Part shown: positions 1 through 10,854 of the stretch, piece after piece | How the letters are laid out: every line of letters starts with the position of its first letter | Numbering within the stretch: position 1 is the stretch's first letter | NCBI RefSeq assembly: GCF_030219325.1 | Contig: NZ_CP126625.1 | Span: 186,001 to 250,000 of the forward strand | Direction: 5' to 3' | Origin: Geothrix sp. | GTDB lineage: Bacteria; Acidobacteriota; Holophagae; Holophagales; Holophagaceae | DNA: 64,000 bases | Program-made: the position numbers and the translations under genes | Notes under the pieces: generated by a model | Databases searched by the model: none | What the model was told of the DNA's origin: nothing | What the model saw: only the letters and a program-made list of their open reading frames with translations

Positions 1-2
1 CC

Positions 3-1331
3 GAAGAGACCGCCCGTGCCCTGGAGGCCGGGGCCGAGGGCATCGGGCTGTTCCGCACCGAGATGCTCTTCCTCCACCGGCCGACTCCGCCCGGCGAGGA
101 GGAGCAGGTCCAGGCCTATGCCCGGGTGCTCCGGGAAGCGGCGGGGCGGCCCGTCACCCTGCGGCTGCTGGACGTGGGCGGCGACAAGCCCCTGGCCTAC
201 CTGCCCCTGCTGCCGGAGGCAAATCCCTTCCTCGGCCGTCGCGGCGTCCGCTGGTACGCCGATCAGGTGGACCTGGTGCGCACCCAGGTCCGGGCGGCCC
301 TGCGCGCGGCGGCCCACGGCCACCTGCGCCTGATGATCCCCATGGTCGCCGAGGTGGAGGAGCTGCGCTGGGTGCGCGCCCTCGTGCGGGAGGTGCGGGA
401 GGACCTCGCCGCCGAAGGCGCCACGGCGCCGGAGGTGCCCCTCGGCATCATGGTGGAGGTCCCCGCGGCCGCGCTGAACCTCGAGGCGCTGGCCCGCGAG
501 GCGGACTTCCTCTGCGTGGGCACCAACGACCTGGTGCAGTACCTGTTCGCCGCGGACCGCGGCGACGCCGGCCTGGCGAAGGCCAGCCACGAGTGGCATC
601 CGGCCACCCTGCGCCTCCTGGCGCACATCGCCCAGGGCGCGAAGGCCGCCGGGAAGCCCCTGAGCCTCTGCGGGGAGATGGCCAGCCGGACGAGGCTGCT
701 GCCACTCCTGCTGGGCCTCGGTTTCGACGAGCTCAGCGTGGCGCCCTCCGCCGTGAGGGGCATCCGGGCCGCCCTCGCCTCCCTGGATTTGCCAGCCTGC
801 CTGGACCTCACCCGGAAGGCGCTGCGGGCCGCCACCGCCCTCGAGGTCGAAGGGCTCCTGGATGGGGCCCTGGGCTCCGGCGCCGCGCCGCCCCTGCTGG
901 ATCCAGACCTGGTGGTGCTCGGGGCCGATTGCGCCACCAAGGAGGAGGCCCTCAAGCTCCTGGTGGAGCGGCTCGTCAGCGCCGGACGCACCCGGGATCC
1001 CCTGGGCCTGGAGGAAGCCATCTGGGCCCGGGAGGCCGCCTACGCCACGGGAATCGGCTTCGGCTTCGCGGTGCCCCACTGCAAGAGCCCCGCCGTGGCC
1101 GCCAACGCCATCGCCGTCCTGCGGCTGGCCGCGCCGGTGGTCTGGAGCGACGAGGCCGAGGCCAGGCTGGTCCTCCTCTTCATCACGCGGCCCGATGGCG
1201 CCGACGAGCACCTCCGGGTCTTCGCCCGGCTGGCCCGCCGCCTCATGGATGCCGACTTCCGCCAGGGGCTCCTCGACGCCCCCGGCGCCGACGCCCTGCT
1301 CGACCTGCTCCGCCCGGTCCTCTCCGACTAG
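3..1331 (+). CDS. PTS enzyme I (C-terminal part) fused to fructose/mannitol-type EIIA domain; 5' end outside window
   Basis: The reading frame enters from the left edge, so only the C-terminal part is visible. The first ~280 residues are the PEP-binding barrel of enzyme I: GIGLFRTEMLF at the very start, VGTNDLVQYLFAADR, the active-site cysteine in SLCGEM, and the DELSVAPSAV signature. The last ~145 residues form a type-2 (fructose/mannitol) EIIA domain with the phosphorylatable histidine in VPHCK. Enzyme I takes phosphate from PEP and passes it through HPr to EIIA, so this is a multi-phosphoryl-transfer protein acting in the cytoplasm. Whether an HPr domain precedes it cannot be seen. No EIIB/EIIC permease lies downstream, so a regulatory role is as likely as sugar uptake. 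The stop is TAG at 1329-1331. Confidence 0.9.
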   Translation, partial: EETARALEAGAEGIGLFRTEMLFLHRPTPPGEEEQVQAYARVLREAAGRPVTLRLLDVGGDKPLAYLPLLPEANPFLGRRGVRWYADQVDLVRTQVRAALRAAAHGHLRLMIPMVAEVEELRWVRALVREVREDLAAEGATAPEVPLGIMVEVPAAALNLEALAREADFLCVGTNDLVQYLFAADRGDAGLAKASHEWHPATLRLLAHIAQGAKAAGKPLSLCGEMASRTRLLPLLLGLGFDELSVAPSAVRGIRAALASLDLPACLDLTRKALRAATALEVEGLLDGALGSGAAPPLLDPDLVVLGADCATKEEALKLLVERLVSAGRTRDPLGLEEAIWAREAAYATGIGFGFAVPHCKSPAVAANAIAVLRLAAPVVWSDEAEARLVLLFITRPDGADEHLRVFARLARRLMDADFRQGLLDAPGADALLDLLRPVLSD

Positions 1332-1364
1332 GACCCTCCACGCCACGCTGCTTCAGGAGCCTTC

Positions 1365-4300
1365 ATGCGCTTTCTCCGCACCACCGCCCTCTCCGCCCTC
1401 GGCCTCGCCCTCGCGGCCGCGCCCCCGACTCCGCCTCAGGACCTGGCGAAGGAGCGGACCCTCTACGTGATGAACTACTCCCACCTGGATACCCAGTGGC
1501 GCTGGTCCTATCCCCTGGTGGTCCGGGAGATGCTGCGGAACACGCTGTACGACAACTTCGCGCTGATGGAACAGCACCCGGACTACGTCTTCAACTGGAG
1601 CGGCGCGGGCCGCTACCAGATGTTCCAGGAGTACTACCCCGGGGAGTACGCGCGGCTGAAGGGCTACGTGGCCAAGGGCCAGTGGTTCCCCGCCGGCTCT
1701 GCCTGGGAGGAATCGGACGTGAACGTGCCGTCCTCGGAATCCCTCCTCCGCCAGCTGCTGCTGGGGCACACCTTCTTCAAGCGGGAGTTCGGCACCGAAA
1801 GCTCCGAGTACATGCTGCCGGACTGCTTCGGCTTCCCGGCTTCGCTGCCCTCGATCCTGGCCCACTGCGGGCTGAAGGGCTTCTCCACCCAGAAGCTCAC
1901 CTGGGGTTCCGCCAACGGCGTGCCCTTCAACGTGGGCCGCTGGGAGGGCCCCGATGGCCGCTCGATCATCGCCGCCCTGAACCCGGGGAGCTACGACGCG
2001 CACATCACCACGCCCCTCACGGGGGAGGCCTGGGTGAAGCGCCTGGATGCCAACGGCCTGGCCAGCGGTTTGAAGGTGGACTACCTCTACAACGGCACCG
2101 GGGATGAGGGCGGCGCGCCCTGGAACGACTCGCTGCAGACCCTGTGGCAGGGCCTCGCGGCCAAGGGCCCGGTGAAGGTCATCGCCGGGCGGGCCGACCT
2201 GATGTTCGAGGCCATCACCGAGGCCCAGAAGGCCAAGCTGCCGGGCTACAAGGGCGACCTGCTGCTCACCCAGCACTCCGCGGGTTCCCTCACCTCGGCC
2301 GCCTTCATGAAGCGGATGAACCGGCAGGACGAGCTGCTGGCGGACGCGGCGGAAAAGGCCTCCGTGGCCGCCGACCTGCTGCAGGCCAGCCCCTATCCGG
2401 CCGCCACCCTCGAGAAGGCCTGGGGCCTCATGCTGCGCAACCAGTTCCACGACATCCTGCCGGGCACCAGCCTGCCCAAGGCCTACGAGTACGCCTGGAA
2501 CGACGGCCTCCTCGCCGCCAAGGCCTTCGAAGGCACGCTGGAAGATGCCGTGGGCGCCGTGGCCCGGGGCCTGGATACCCGCGTGGACGGTGTGCCCCTG
2601 GTGGTCTACAACGCCCTGGGCATCGCCCGGAAGGACCTGGTGGAGGCCCTGCTGCCCGCCGAGCTCGAAGGCGAAGCCCAGGTCACGGCCGTGGATGCCA
2701 ACGGAGCCGCCCTTCCCACCCAGATGACCGTGGGGGCAGACGGCCGCCGCCGCGTGCTGTTCCAGGCCAACGTGCCCAGCCTGGGCTTCGCGGTGTTCGG
2801 GCTGCGGCCCGGCAAGGCGCCTTCGGCCGGCGAGCTGAAAGTGCAGGGCCGCACGGCCGAGAACGCCCGCTACCGCGTGAAGCTCAATGAGGCCGGGGAC
2901 ATCGACAGCGTGTTCGACAAGCAGCTCAAGCGCGAGCTCCTGTCCGCGCCCGCGCGGCTGGCCTTCCAGCATGAGAAGCCCCAGCACTGGCCGGCCTGGA
3001 ACATGGACTGGAACGACCGCCAGAAGGCGCCCCGCGCCTTCGTCTCGGGCCCCGCCGCCATCCGCGTCAGCGAGGACGGCCCGGTGCGCGTGGCCCTCGA
3101 GGTGATCCGCGAAAGCGAAGGCTCGCGCTTCGTCCAGACCATCCGCCTCGCCGCCGGCGCCGCGGGGGATCGCGTGGAGGTCGCCAACCTCGTGGACTGG
3201 AAGACCTCCGAGGCCAGCCTGAAGGCCACCTTCCCCCTGGCCGCCGCCCACGCCAAGGCCACCTACAACCTGGACCTGGGCACCATCGAGCGGGGCAACA
3301 ACGATCCCAAGAAGTACGAAGTGCCCACCCACGGCTGGATGGACCTCACGGACGTCCAGGCCGGGTACGGCGTGACCCTGCTCACCGGCGCCAAGTACGG
3401 CACCGACAAGCCCGATGACCACACGCTGCGGCTCACGCTGCTCTACACGCCGGGCGTCGGCAAGGACTACCGCGAGCAGCGCTGGCAGGACTGGGGCCGC
3501 CACAGCTTCACCTACGGCCTGGCGGGCCATGCCGCCGGCTGGCAGGGCGCGCCCTGGCTGGCCCTGCGCCAGGACCAGCCCCTCGTTGCCTTCGCCGTGC
3601 CCAAGCATGAAGGCCCCCTCGGTCGCAGCTTCAGCCTGCTGCGCACCTCGTCTGCGGACGTGGCCATCCAGGCCGTCAAGCGCTCAGAGGACGGCCGTGC
3701 CATCGTGGTGCGCCTTCAGGAGCTGCGCGGCGCCGCCGCCCGCATCGACCTCCAGGCCGCCGGGGCCATCCGCAGTGCCAAGGCGTTGGATGGCTTCGAG
3801 CGGCCCCTGGCGGACCTCCAGCCCCAGAAGGGGCGGCTGGCCCTGGACTTCACGCCCTACCAGCTGCGGACCCTCGGGCTCGACCTGGAGGCTCCGGCGC
3901 GCGTGTCGGCCCCTGCCGCCCAGCCCGTGGCCATCCCCTTCGACGCGGCGGTCTTCAGCACCAACGCCGACCGCATGGATGGCGGGGCCATGGAGCCCTA
4001 CGCCAGCTATCCCTCGGAGATGATCGGGGCGACGGTGGAAGCCGGCGGCCTGCGCTTCTCCATGGGGCCCCGTGGCGATGGCCAGAAGAACGCCCTCACC
4101 TGCGCCGGGCAGACCCTCGCCCTTCCCGCGGGGACCACCCGCGTCCACCTGCTGGTGGCCGCCACCACCGAGGCCGTGAAGGCCGACTTCCGCGCCGGGG
4201 AAAAGGTCACGACGCTGGAGATCCCGCGCTGGACGGGCTTCGTGGGCTCCTGGGACAACCGCGTCTTCAAGGACGAGGTGGACGAGAAGACCTACTCGAT

Positions 4301-4598
4301 CAACAACGACCTGGAGCGCCTCGCGCCCGCCTTCCTGAACGCCGGTCGGCCCGCCTGGTGGGCCTCGCACCGCCATGCCAAGGGCCAGGATGACGTCTAC
4401 GCCTACAGCTACCTCTTCACGGTGGCCGTGGAGGTCCCCAGCGGCGCGACGAGCCTGAGGCTGCCCAGGGATCCGCGCGTGAAGGTGTTCGCGGTCACCG
4501 CCGCCACGCTGGACAACGCCGGCGTCCGGCCGCTGCAGCCCCTGTTCCCCGACCTGGTCCGGGATGCCTCTTTTGGAGCGAGGTTCGGGAAGTTCTAG
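1365..4598 (+). CDS. Secreted GH38 family alpha-mannosidase
   Basis: A 1077-residue protein with an N-terminal signal peptide (about residues 1-22, hydrophobic and alanine-rich), so periplasmic or secreted. The GH38 catalytic domain follows. The zinc ligands are H40 and D42 in SHLDTQWRW. D153 in LPDCFGF is in the position of the catalytic nucleophile. H362 lies in the family motif NQFHDILPGTS. Beta-rich C-terminal domains complete the usual ~1000-residue length. GH38 enzymes release alpha-mannose from glycans with retention of configuration. The ATG start follows 33 bases after the PTS gene with an AGGAG ribosome site. It converges on the next gene, with stops only 8 bases apart. Exact linkage specificity cannot be told. 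Confidence 0.92.
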   Translation: MRFLRTTALSALGLALAAAPPTPPQDLAKERTLYVMNYSHLDTQWRWSYPLVVREMLRNTLYDNFALMEQHPDYVFNWSGAGRYQMFQEYYPGEYARLKGYVAKGQWFPAGSAWEESDVNVPSSESLLRQLLLGHTFFKREFGTESSEYMLPDCFGFPASLPSILAHCGLKGFSTQKLTWGSANGVPFNVGRWEGPDGRSIIAALNPGSYDAHITTPLTGEAWVKRLDANGLASGLKVDYLYNGTGDEGGAPWNDSLQTLWQGLAAKGPVKVIAGRADLMFEAITEAQKAKLPGYKGDLLLTQHSAGSLTSAAFMKRMNRQDELLADAAEKASVAADLLQASPYPAATLEKAWGLMLRNQFHDILPGTSLPKAYEYAWNDGLLAAKAFEGTLEDAVGAVARGLDTRVDGVPLVVYNALGIARKDLVEALLPAELEGEAQVTAVDANGAALPTQMTVGADGRRRVLFQANVPSLGFAVFGLRPGKAPSAGELKVQGRTAENARYRVKLNEAGDIDSVFDKQLKRELLSAPARLAFQHEKPQHWPAWNMDWNDRQKAPRAFVSGPAAIRVSEDGPVRVALEVIRESEGSRFVQTIRLAAGAAGDRVEVANLVDWKTSEASLKATFPLAAAHAKATYNLDLGTIERGNNDPKKYEVPTHGWMDLTDVQAGYGVTLLTGAKYGTDKPDDHTLRLTLLYTPGVGKDYREQRWQDWGRHSFTYGLAGHAAGWQGAPWLALRQDQPLVAFAVPKHEGPLGRSFSLLRTSSADVAIQAVKRSEDGRAIVVRLQELRGAAARIDLQAAGAIRSAKALDGFERPLADLQPQKGRLALDFTPYQLRTLGLDLEAPARVSAPAAQPVAIPFDAAVFSTNADRMDGGAMEPYASYPSEMIGATVEAGGLRFSMGPRGDGQKNALTCAGQTLALPAGTTRVHLLVAATTEAVKADFRAGEKVTTLEIPRWTGFVGSWDNRVFKDEVDEKTYSINNDLERLAPAFLNAGRPAWWASHRHAKGQDDVYAYSYLFTVAVEVPSGATSLRLPRDPRVKVFAVTAATLDNAGVRPLQPLFPDLVRDASFGARFGKF

Positions 4599-4605
4599 GA
4601 GAACG

Positions 4606-5178
4606 CTAGGTCTTGGGCAGCCCGGGGACCTTCGCCGTGCCCGCCAGCCGATAGAGGCGGGGCAGGTGGGTGAGGGTCCTGGGCTCCCGGGCCAGCCCCT
4701 TCCAGGGCGTGGATCGGGCATCCCGGGCGAGGACCACGGCGATGGTCTTCTTCACCTCGACCACGAGGATCTGGTGCTGCTCGAAGCGGGGATCCCGCAT
4801 GGCCCAGACCTGGCCCGGCTCGACCTTGCGCGCCTCGGCGGGCAGCCCCTTCCAGGTGAGGAGGTCCCGGGCCTCGCGCTCCCGCGCCAGCTCCGCCTCC
4901 CGCGCCTGCTGGGCGGCCCGCTTGGCCTTGCGTCCCTCCAGCGCCTGCTGGGCCTCGTCCTGGAGCTTCTGCCGGGCCTGCCGGTGCTGCTCGCGGAAGG
5001 GCTCCTCGGCCCATTTCTGGGCGGCGCCCGGCGTGCGGAAGGGCCCCTTGATGCCCTCCACATCCTGGCGGGAGGCCCACCAGCCCTTCTTGCCCTTCCA
5101 GTAGGCGGCCTTGCGCCCCCACTGGAAGATGTCGGCCCCGGCCTGGACCCACTGCGCGACAAAGGGTGCTTTCGCCAT
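4606..5178 (-). CDS. Hypothetical protein with charged coiled-coil centre
   Basis: A 190-residue protein of no recognised family. The ATG at 5178 is chosen because a GGAGGAG ribosome site lies just upstream on the minus strand; in-frame starts further upstream have none. The N-terminus (QWGRKAAYWKGKKGWWASRQ) is aromatic and basic. Residues ~60-110 are rich in Arg, Gln, Glu and Ala and should form a long helix or coiled coil. The C-terminal ~70 residues look like a beta domain (GQVWAMRD, ILVVEVKKTIAVV). There is no signal peptide or membrane segment, so it is probably cytoplasmic. Codon use matches its neighbours. Its function is unknown. Confidence 0.75.
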   Translation of the reverse strand: MAKAPFVAQWVQAGADIFQWGRKAAYWKGKKGWWASRQDVEGIKGPFRTPGAAQKWAEEPFREQHRQARQKLQDEAQQALEGRKAKRAAQQAREAELAREREARDLLTWKGLPAEARKVEPGQVWAMRDPRFEQHQILVVEVKKTIAVVLARDARSTPWKGLAREPRTLTHLPRLYRLAGTAKVPGLPKT

Positions 5179-5349
5179 GGCCTGCTCCTCCGTGACCGGA
5201 CCGCAGGCCATTGTCCGTCCTTTCAGGGGGATAGGTCGAGGCCATCCGGTCGATGGGCTGGGAGGGCTCTTCGGGCCCCTGGAGGTTCGGGCTAGAAGTT
5301 CGGAGCAATGGGCAAACCCGGAGAACGGCCCGTCCCTAGACTTGCCTCT

Positions 5350-7092
<1,743 letters not shown>

Positions 7093-7326
7093 TGGGGCTG
7101 CGATCCCTCCCCAAGGCCGTCGACTGGTTGGGAAAGGGCCGCAAAGCGGTCTTCGCGGTGGAAGATGTCAGGCCGACCTAGGGCCCAGGCTCGCTGTGGG
7201 TGTGGTAAGGTCTCAGCCCTTCAGCCAGCCCCACCCTCCAGGTGCCACCGCCGTGTTCTCCTCCACCCAGGACCCTGCGGGAACGAAAATCCCATCACCT
7301 CCGATGTCGTTCTACGGACCCTTCCC

Positions 7327-8289
7327 ATGACCAGAATGCATGCCCCTTCCCGCACCCCGGATCCGGAAGACGACCTGACGGATCTGGCCAAGCTGACGCG
7401 CCTGTTGCTGGCCCATGCCCCCTACGACGGGACCTTCGACCTCCGGTTGCCCGGCGTCCATGTATCCAAGGCTTCCCGCACCGACAAGGAGATGCACCAC
7501 GCCGTGATGCAGCCGGCCCTGTGCATGGTGGCCCAGGGCGCCAAGCGGGTCATCCTCGGGAAGGAGATCTATGAGTACGACGCCTCGCGCATGCTGGTCT
7601 ATTCCGTGGATGTCCCCATCACCGCCCAAGTCACCCAGGGCAGCCTGGATGCGCCCTACCTTGGCCTTCGGCTGGACCTCGACCCTGCCCGCATCGCCGA
7701 CCTGACCGCCAAGGTCTACCCCTTGGGCCTGCCGAAGCGGGAAGACGGCCACGCGATCTGCGTGGATCAGGTGGATGACCACGTGATCAACGCGGTAGTG
7801 AGGCTCATGGGGCTGGCGTCCCAGCCTGGGGAAGCCGACCTGCTGGCGCCGCTGGTCATGGACGAGATCCTGATCCGGCTGTTGAAAAGTTCGCTGGGCC
7901 TGCGGCTCGCGATGATCGGCCAGGAGGAGAGCCGGATCCAGCAGGTCTCCAAGGCGGTCTCCTGGGTGCGCTCCCACTTCGACCAGCCCCTGGACGTGGA
8001 GCGGCTCGCCACCCTGGTCCACATGAGCCCGTCGTCCTTCCACCAGCACTTCAAGGCCATCACCTCCATGAGCCCCCTGCAGTACCAGAAGGCCCTGCGC
8101 CTGCAGGAGGCGAGGCGCCTCATGCTGCTGACCATGCTGGATGCGGGCACCGCCAGCCGCCGCGTGGGCTACCAGAGCCCCTCGCAGTTCGCCCGGGAGT
8201 ACGGGCGGTACTTCGGCGACGCCCCCACCCGGGACATCGCGCGGCTGCGCGAGCAGGGCGGGGTGCCGGGGCCGGTGGCGGTGGACTGA
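7327..8289 (+). CDS. AraC family transcriptional regulator with AraC_N (cupin) domain
   Basis: 320 residues from the ATG at 7327; an ATG at 7336 is also possible and neither has a strong ribosome site. Residues ~40-190 are an AraC_N-type cupin sensor (HHAVMQPALCMVAQGAKRVILG). The C-terminal ~100 residues contain two helix-turn-helix motifs: LDVERLATLVHMSPSSFHQHFK, split around the recognition helix, and AGTASRRVGYQSPSQFAREYGR. Regulators of this type often control adjacent aldehyde or quinone reductase genes, as YqhC does in E. coli, so the aldo/keto reductase and mdaB are the obvious targets. A 234-base gap separates it from mdaB and probably holds its own promoter. Confidence 0.9.
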   Translation: MTRMHAPSRTPDPEDDLTDLAKLTRLLLAHAPYDGTFDLRLPGVHVSKASRTDKEMHHAVMQPALCMVAQGAKRVILGKEIYEYDASRMLVYSVDVPITAQVTQGSLDAPYLGLRLDLDPARIADLTAKVYPLGLPKREDGHAICVDQVDDHVINAVVRLMGLASQPGEADLLAPLVMDEILIRLLKSSLGLRLAMIGQEESRIQQVSKAVSWVRSHFDQPLDVERLATLVHMSPSSFHQHFKAITSMSPLQYQKALRLQEARRLMLLTMLDAGTASRRVGYQSPSQFAREYGRYFGDAPTRDIARLREQGGVPGPVAVD

Positions 8290-8297
8290 GGGGCGGG

Positions 8298-9740
8298 TTA
8301 GGGCAGCGAGGGCAGCTCGATGCCGGCCATCTTCTGCACCATGCGCACCACCTGGCAGCTGTAGCCGAACTCGTTGTCGTACCAGACGTACAGCACGACG
8401 CGGCTGCCCTCGGCGATGGTGGCCAGGGAATCCACCACGCCCGCGTGGCGCGAGCCCACGAAGTCGCTGGAGACCACTTCGGGCGAGTTGGTGTAGTCGA
8501 TCTGGTTCTGCAGCGGCGATTCCAGGGACATGCCCCGCAGGTAGCCGTTGAGCTCGGCGGCGGTCACGGACCGGCCCAGCTCCAGGTTGAGGATGGCCAG
8601 GGACACGTTGGGGGTGGGCACGCGGATGGCGTTGCCGGTGAGCTTGCCGCCCAGCTCGGGGATGACCTTGGCCACAGCCTTGGCGGCGCCGGTCTCGGTG
8701 ATGACCATGTTCAGCGGCGCGCTGCGGCCCCGGCGCGAGGCCTTGTGGTAGTTGTCGATGAGGTTCTGGTCGTTGGTGTAGGAGTGGCAGGTCTCGATGT
8801 GGCCGTGCAGGATGCCGTAGCGGTCCTGCAGGGCCTTCAGCACCGGCACGATGGCGTTGGTGGTGCAGCTGGCCGCCGAGAAGATCTGCTCGTCGGCGGT
8901 GATCAGGTCGTGGTTCACCCCGGCCACCACGTTGGGGATGTCCCCCTTGCCCGGCGCGGTCAGGATGACCTTGGCGATGCCCGGGGCCTGCAGGTGGCGG
9001 CTCAGGCCGGCGCGGTCCCGCCACTTGCCGGTGTTGTCGATGAGGATGGCGTTGCGGATGCCGTACTGGGTGTAGTCCACGCCCTCGGGGCTGTCCGCGT
9101 AGATGATGCGGATCAGGTTGCCGTTGGCGATGATGGCGTTTTCTTCCTCGTCGATGGTGATGATGCCGTTGAAGGGGCCGTGCACCGAGTCGCGGCGCAG
9201 CAGGCTGGCCCGCTTGAGCAGGTCGTCGGCGGCGCCCTTGCGCACCACGGCGGCCTTGAGGCGGAACTTCTCGCCGCTGCCGGCCTTCTCGATGAGGATG
9301 CGGGCCAGCAGGCGGCCGATGCGGCCGAAGCCGTAGAGCACGATGTCCTGGGGCTCGTCCAGGATGGGGCTGCTGCCCGTGTGGACGCTGGCCAGCTCCC
9401 GGCGGACATACTCGTCCGCCGACAGGCCGCCGCCCTCGGTGGTGAAGTGGAAGGTCAGCTTGCCCAGGTCGATGCGCGCCGGCGCCAGGTCCAGCTTGCA
9501 GATCGCCTTGAGGAGGGGAAAGGAATCCAGCACGGACAATTCGTCATCCAGGATCTGCCGGGCGAAGCGGTGGGCCTTGAGGATGTCGATGGCCGTGCTG
9601 TTGACCAGGGAGCGCCCATAGACGCTCACCACGATGTTCTTGTCCCGGTAGAGGCTGCCGAGGATGGGCAGCATGCGCTCCGCCGTGGCCTCCTGGGCCT
9701 GCCAGTCCTTGAGGTAACTATCCTGCTTGGAGGTATTCAT
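8298..9740 (-). CDS. gap: Glyceraldehyde-3-phosphate dehydrogenase, long (GapB/Gap2-like) form
   Basis: 480 residues, clearly longer than the usual ~335. An N-terminal extension of ~125 residues precedes the NAD-binding domain (IVLYGFGRIGRLLARIL). The catalytic cysteine is in SAASCTTNAIVP, with ETCHSYTNDQN and WYDNEFGYSCQVV also present. Long GAPDHs of this type occur in Pseudomonas and Vibrio and are linked there to gluconeogenic flux. The ATG at 9740 is preferred over 9764 because a GGAG ribosome site lies between them. The gene converges with the AraC gene (stops 8 bases apart) and borders the AT-rich island on its 5' side. Confidence 0.92.
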   Translation of the reverse strand: MNTSKQDSYLKDWQAQEATAERMLPILGSLYRDKNIVVSVYGRSLVNSTAIDILKAHRFARQILDDELSVLDSFPLLKAICKLDLAPARIDLGKLTFHFTTEGGGLSADEYVRRELASVHTGSSPILDEPQDIVLYGFGRIGRLLARILIEKAGSGEKFRLKAAVVRKGAADDLLKRASLLRRDSVHGPFNGIITIDEEENAIIANGNLIRIIYADSPEGVDYTQYGIRNAILIDNTGKWRDRAGLSRHLQAPGIAKVILTAPGKGDIPNVVAGVNHDLITADEQIFSAASCTTNAIVPVLKALQDRYGILHGHIETCHSYTNDQNLIDNYHKASRRGRSAPLNMVITETGAAKAVAKVIPELGGKLTGNAIRVPTPNVSLAILNLELGRSVTAAELNGYLRGMSLESPLQNQIDYTNSPEVVSSDFVGSRHAGVVDSLATIAEGSRVVLYVWYDNEFGYSCQVVRMVQKMAGIELPSLP

Positions 9741-10196
9741 GATGGGCGATCTCCGGGTGGCCATTCAGCTGTCTGAACCGCGATTCAAGCCAAACATCCA
9801 TTTTGCCCTGGCATGGAAAGGGCCACAAGGAATGGTCTCCAAGTGGACCTCCGTCAACACCAGGGGTCCGGGGAGGACCGGCGCAATGGGAACCCTGGTG
9901 CCGGTCACAGGGCCACGGCCTCGTCATCTGTTGCCAGAGGCGGTCAGAGCGATGGGGTCAGGCCCGCGGATGAGCGTTGACGTTCGAATCGAAGATGACA
10001 AGTCCATGCGGTATGATTTTCGCGGACATTCCATTGAAAAGCAGCCATCCGTCTACCATCTACATTTGTGGAATACGCTCCTCGAATGAGAAATCGTTCG
10101 ATGGTTGTAGAACGGGTGTTGTCGTTACTCCCTTCCACACAATTTTGCCAACCTCCTTTTTGCAGAAGCTCTAGTTAGGCCTCGAGGAGTCACTCA
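9741..10196. other. Intergenic: gap promoter side and left border of AT-rich island
   Basis: About 455 bases without a convincing gene. The left half is high-G+C and should hold the gap promoter. From about 9985 the composition becomes visibly AT-richer and stays so to about 11820. Open frames here (9727-10089 +, 9977-10174 +, 9944-10138 -) have no family resemblance or good ribosome sites. GTTAGGC at 10174-10180 fits the integron core GTTRRRY and lies just before the first cassette-like gene. No matching RYYYAAC partner is evident upstream, and no integrase gene is present. Confidence 0.5.
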
Positions 10197-10772
10197 ATGG
10201 CTAACCAGTCAATTGCGGCAACCGCAACAGTGATAGCGGCCCTATTTGCAGCGGGCGTTTCATTTCTCCACCTGACGCTAACAAAGGAGCAAAAAATTTC
10301 TGATTTCAGACAGGCTTGGATCGACGCACTACGTGAAGATCTTGCCACTTTTTTTTCGGTCTCTCGAGCAATGGCCCGGGCCACAGAAGAGCAACGCCTT
10401 CCTGAAGCGCAGAAGGCAGGAATGAAATTCGCCTTCAGCGAGGATCAGGTTCGCGAGTACCGTCTCACTGTCGCCCAGACCTATTACAGAATCAAACTCC
10501 GTTTGAATTCTGGTGAGGCGGAACACATCCAACTCCTCTCTCTAATGGACCAAGCGATTGCTGCCCAGATCGCTGCAGCGAAGGGAGAATCAGATGGGAG
10601 GAATACCCTTCCTGCTATTGAATCTGCTGTGGCCTACTCAAGACCACTGCTGAAATCTGAATGGGATCGGGTTAAACGCGGTGAACCTAATTTTCGGGTA
10701 GCGAGAAACTGGATACCTCCAATTCTAGTAATACTGGCTATCGCATTCTGTTTAATTTTGCAAAATGTTTAA
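10197..10772 (+). CDS. Hypothetical membrane protein with N- and C-terminal transmembrane helices
   Basis: 191 residues. A hydrophobic helix at ~7-27 (ATATVIAALFAAGVSFLHL) is followed by TKEQKISDFRQAWIDALREDLA. This resembles a widespread family of small uncharacterised membrane proteins with the motif K(I/V)S(D/E)FRQAWID. A second helix closes the protein (PPILVILAIAFCLILQ). The central ~130 residues are helical and soluble. Upstream is GAGGAGTCACTCA before the ATG. The gene is much AT-richer than the chromosome and ends in a TAA that forms part of a candidate attC core, as expected for an integron cassette gene. The function is unknown. Confidence 0.8.
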   Translation: MANQSIAATATVIAALFAAGVSFLHLTLTKEQKISDFRQAWIDALREDLATFFSVSRAMARATEEQRLPEAQKAGMKFAFSEDQVREYRLTVAQTYYRIKLRLNSGEAEHIQLLSLMDQAIAAQIAAAKGESDGRNTLPAIESAVAYSRPLLKSEWDRVKRGEPNFRVARNWIPPILVILAIAFCLILQNV

Positions 10773-10848
10773 CGACTTTCACTCTGATTTGTCGACACCG
10801 CTTAGCTCCATGGTGCATGCGGGGTCCGGTTAGATTCACCCGTTAGGT
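10767..10848 (+). repeat. Candidate integron attC site
   Basis: GTTTAAC at 10767-10773 fits the R'' core RYYYAAC and contains the stop codon of the preceding gene. GTTAGGT at 10842-10848 fits the R' core GTTRRRY. They span 82 bases, within the normal attC range. The ends pair as TAAC:GTTA. A second short pairing (TCTGA against TTAGA) lies 9-10 bases inside, like L''/L'. Inner pairings CACC/GGTG and CCGC/GCGG could close the stem. The next gene starts 6 bases after R'. Complementarity is only partial, as is usual for attC, so this needs a structure search. Confidence 0.45.
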
Positions 10849-10854
10849 GGCCCG

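Noticed and set aside
1353-3608. Long minus-strand open frame (751 codons) over the alpha-mannosidase
   Set aside because: Shadow of the high-G+C gene on the other strand; composition is Gly/Val/Gln/His-rich with no motifs, while the plus frame has a full GH38 domain.
9727-10089. 120-codon plus frame at the start of the AT-rich island
   Set aside because: Begins inside the gap ribosome-site region, crosses the change in base composition and resembles no family.
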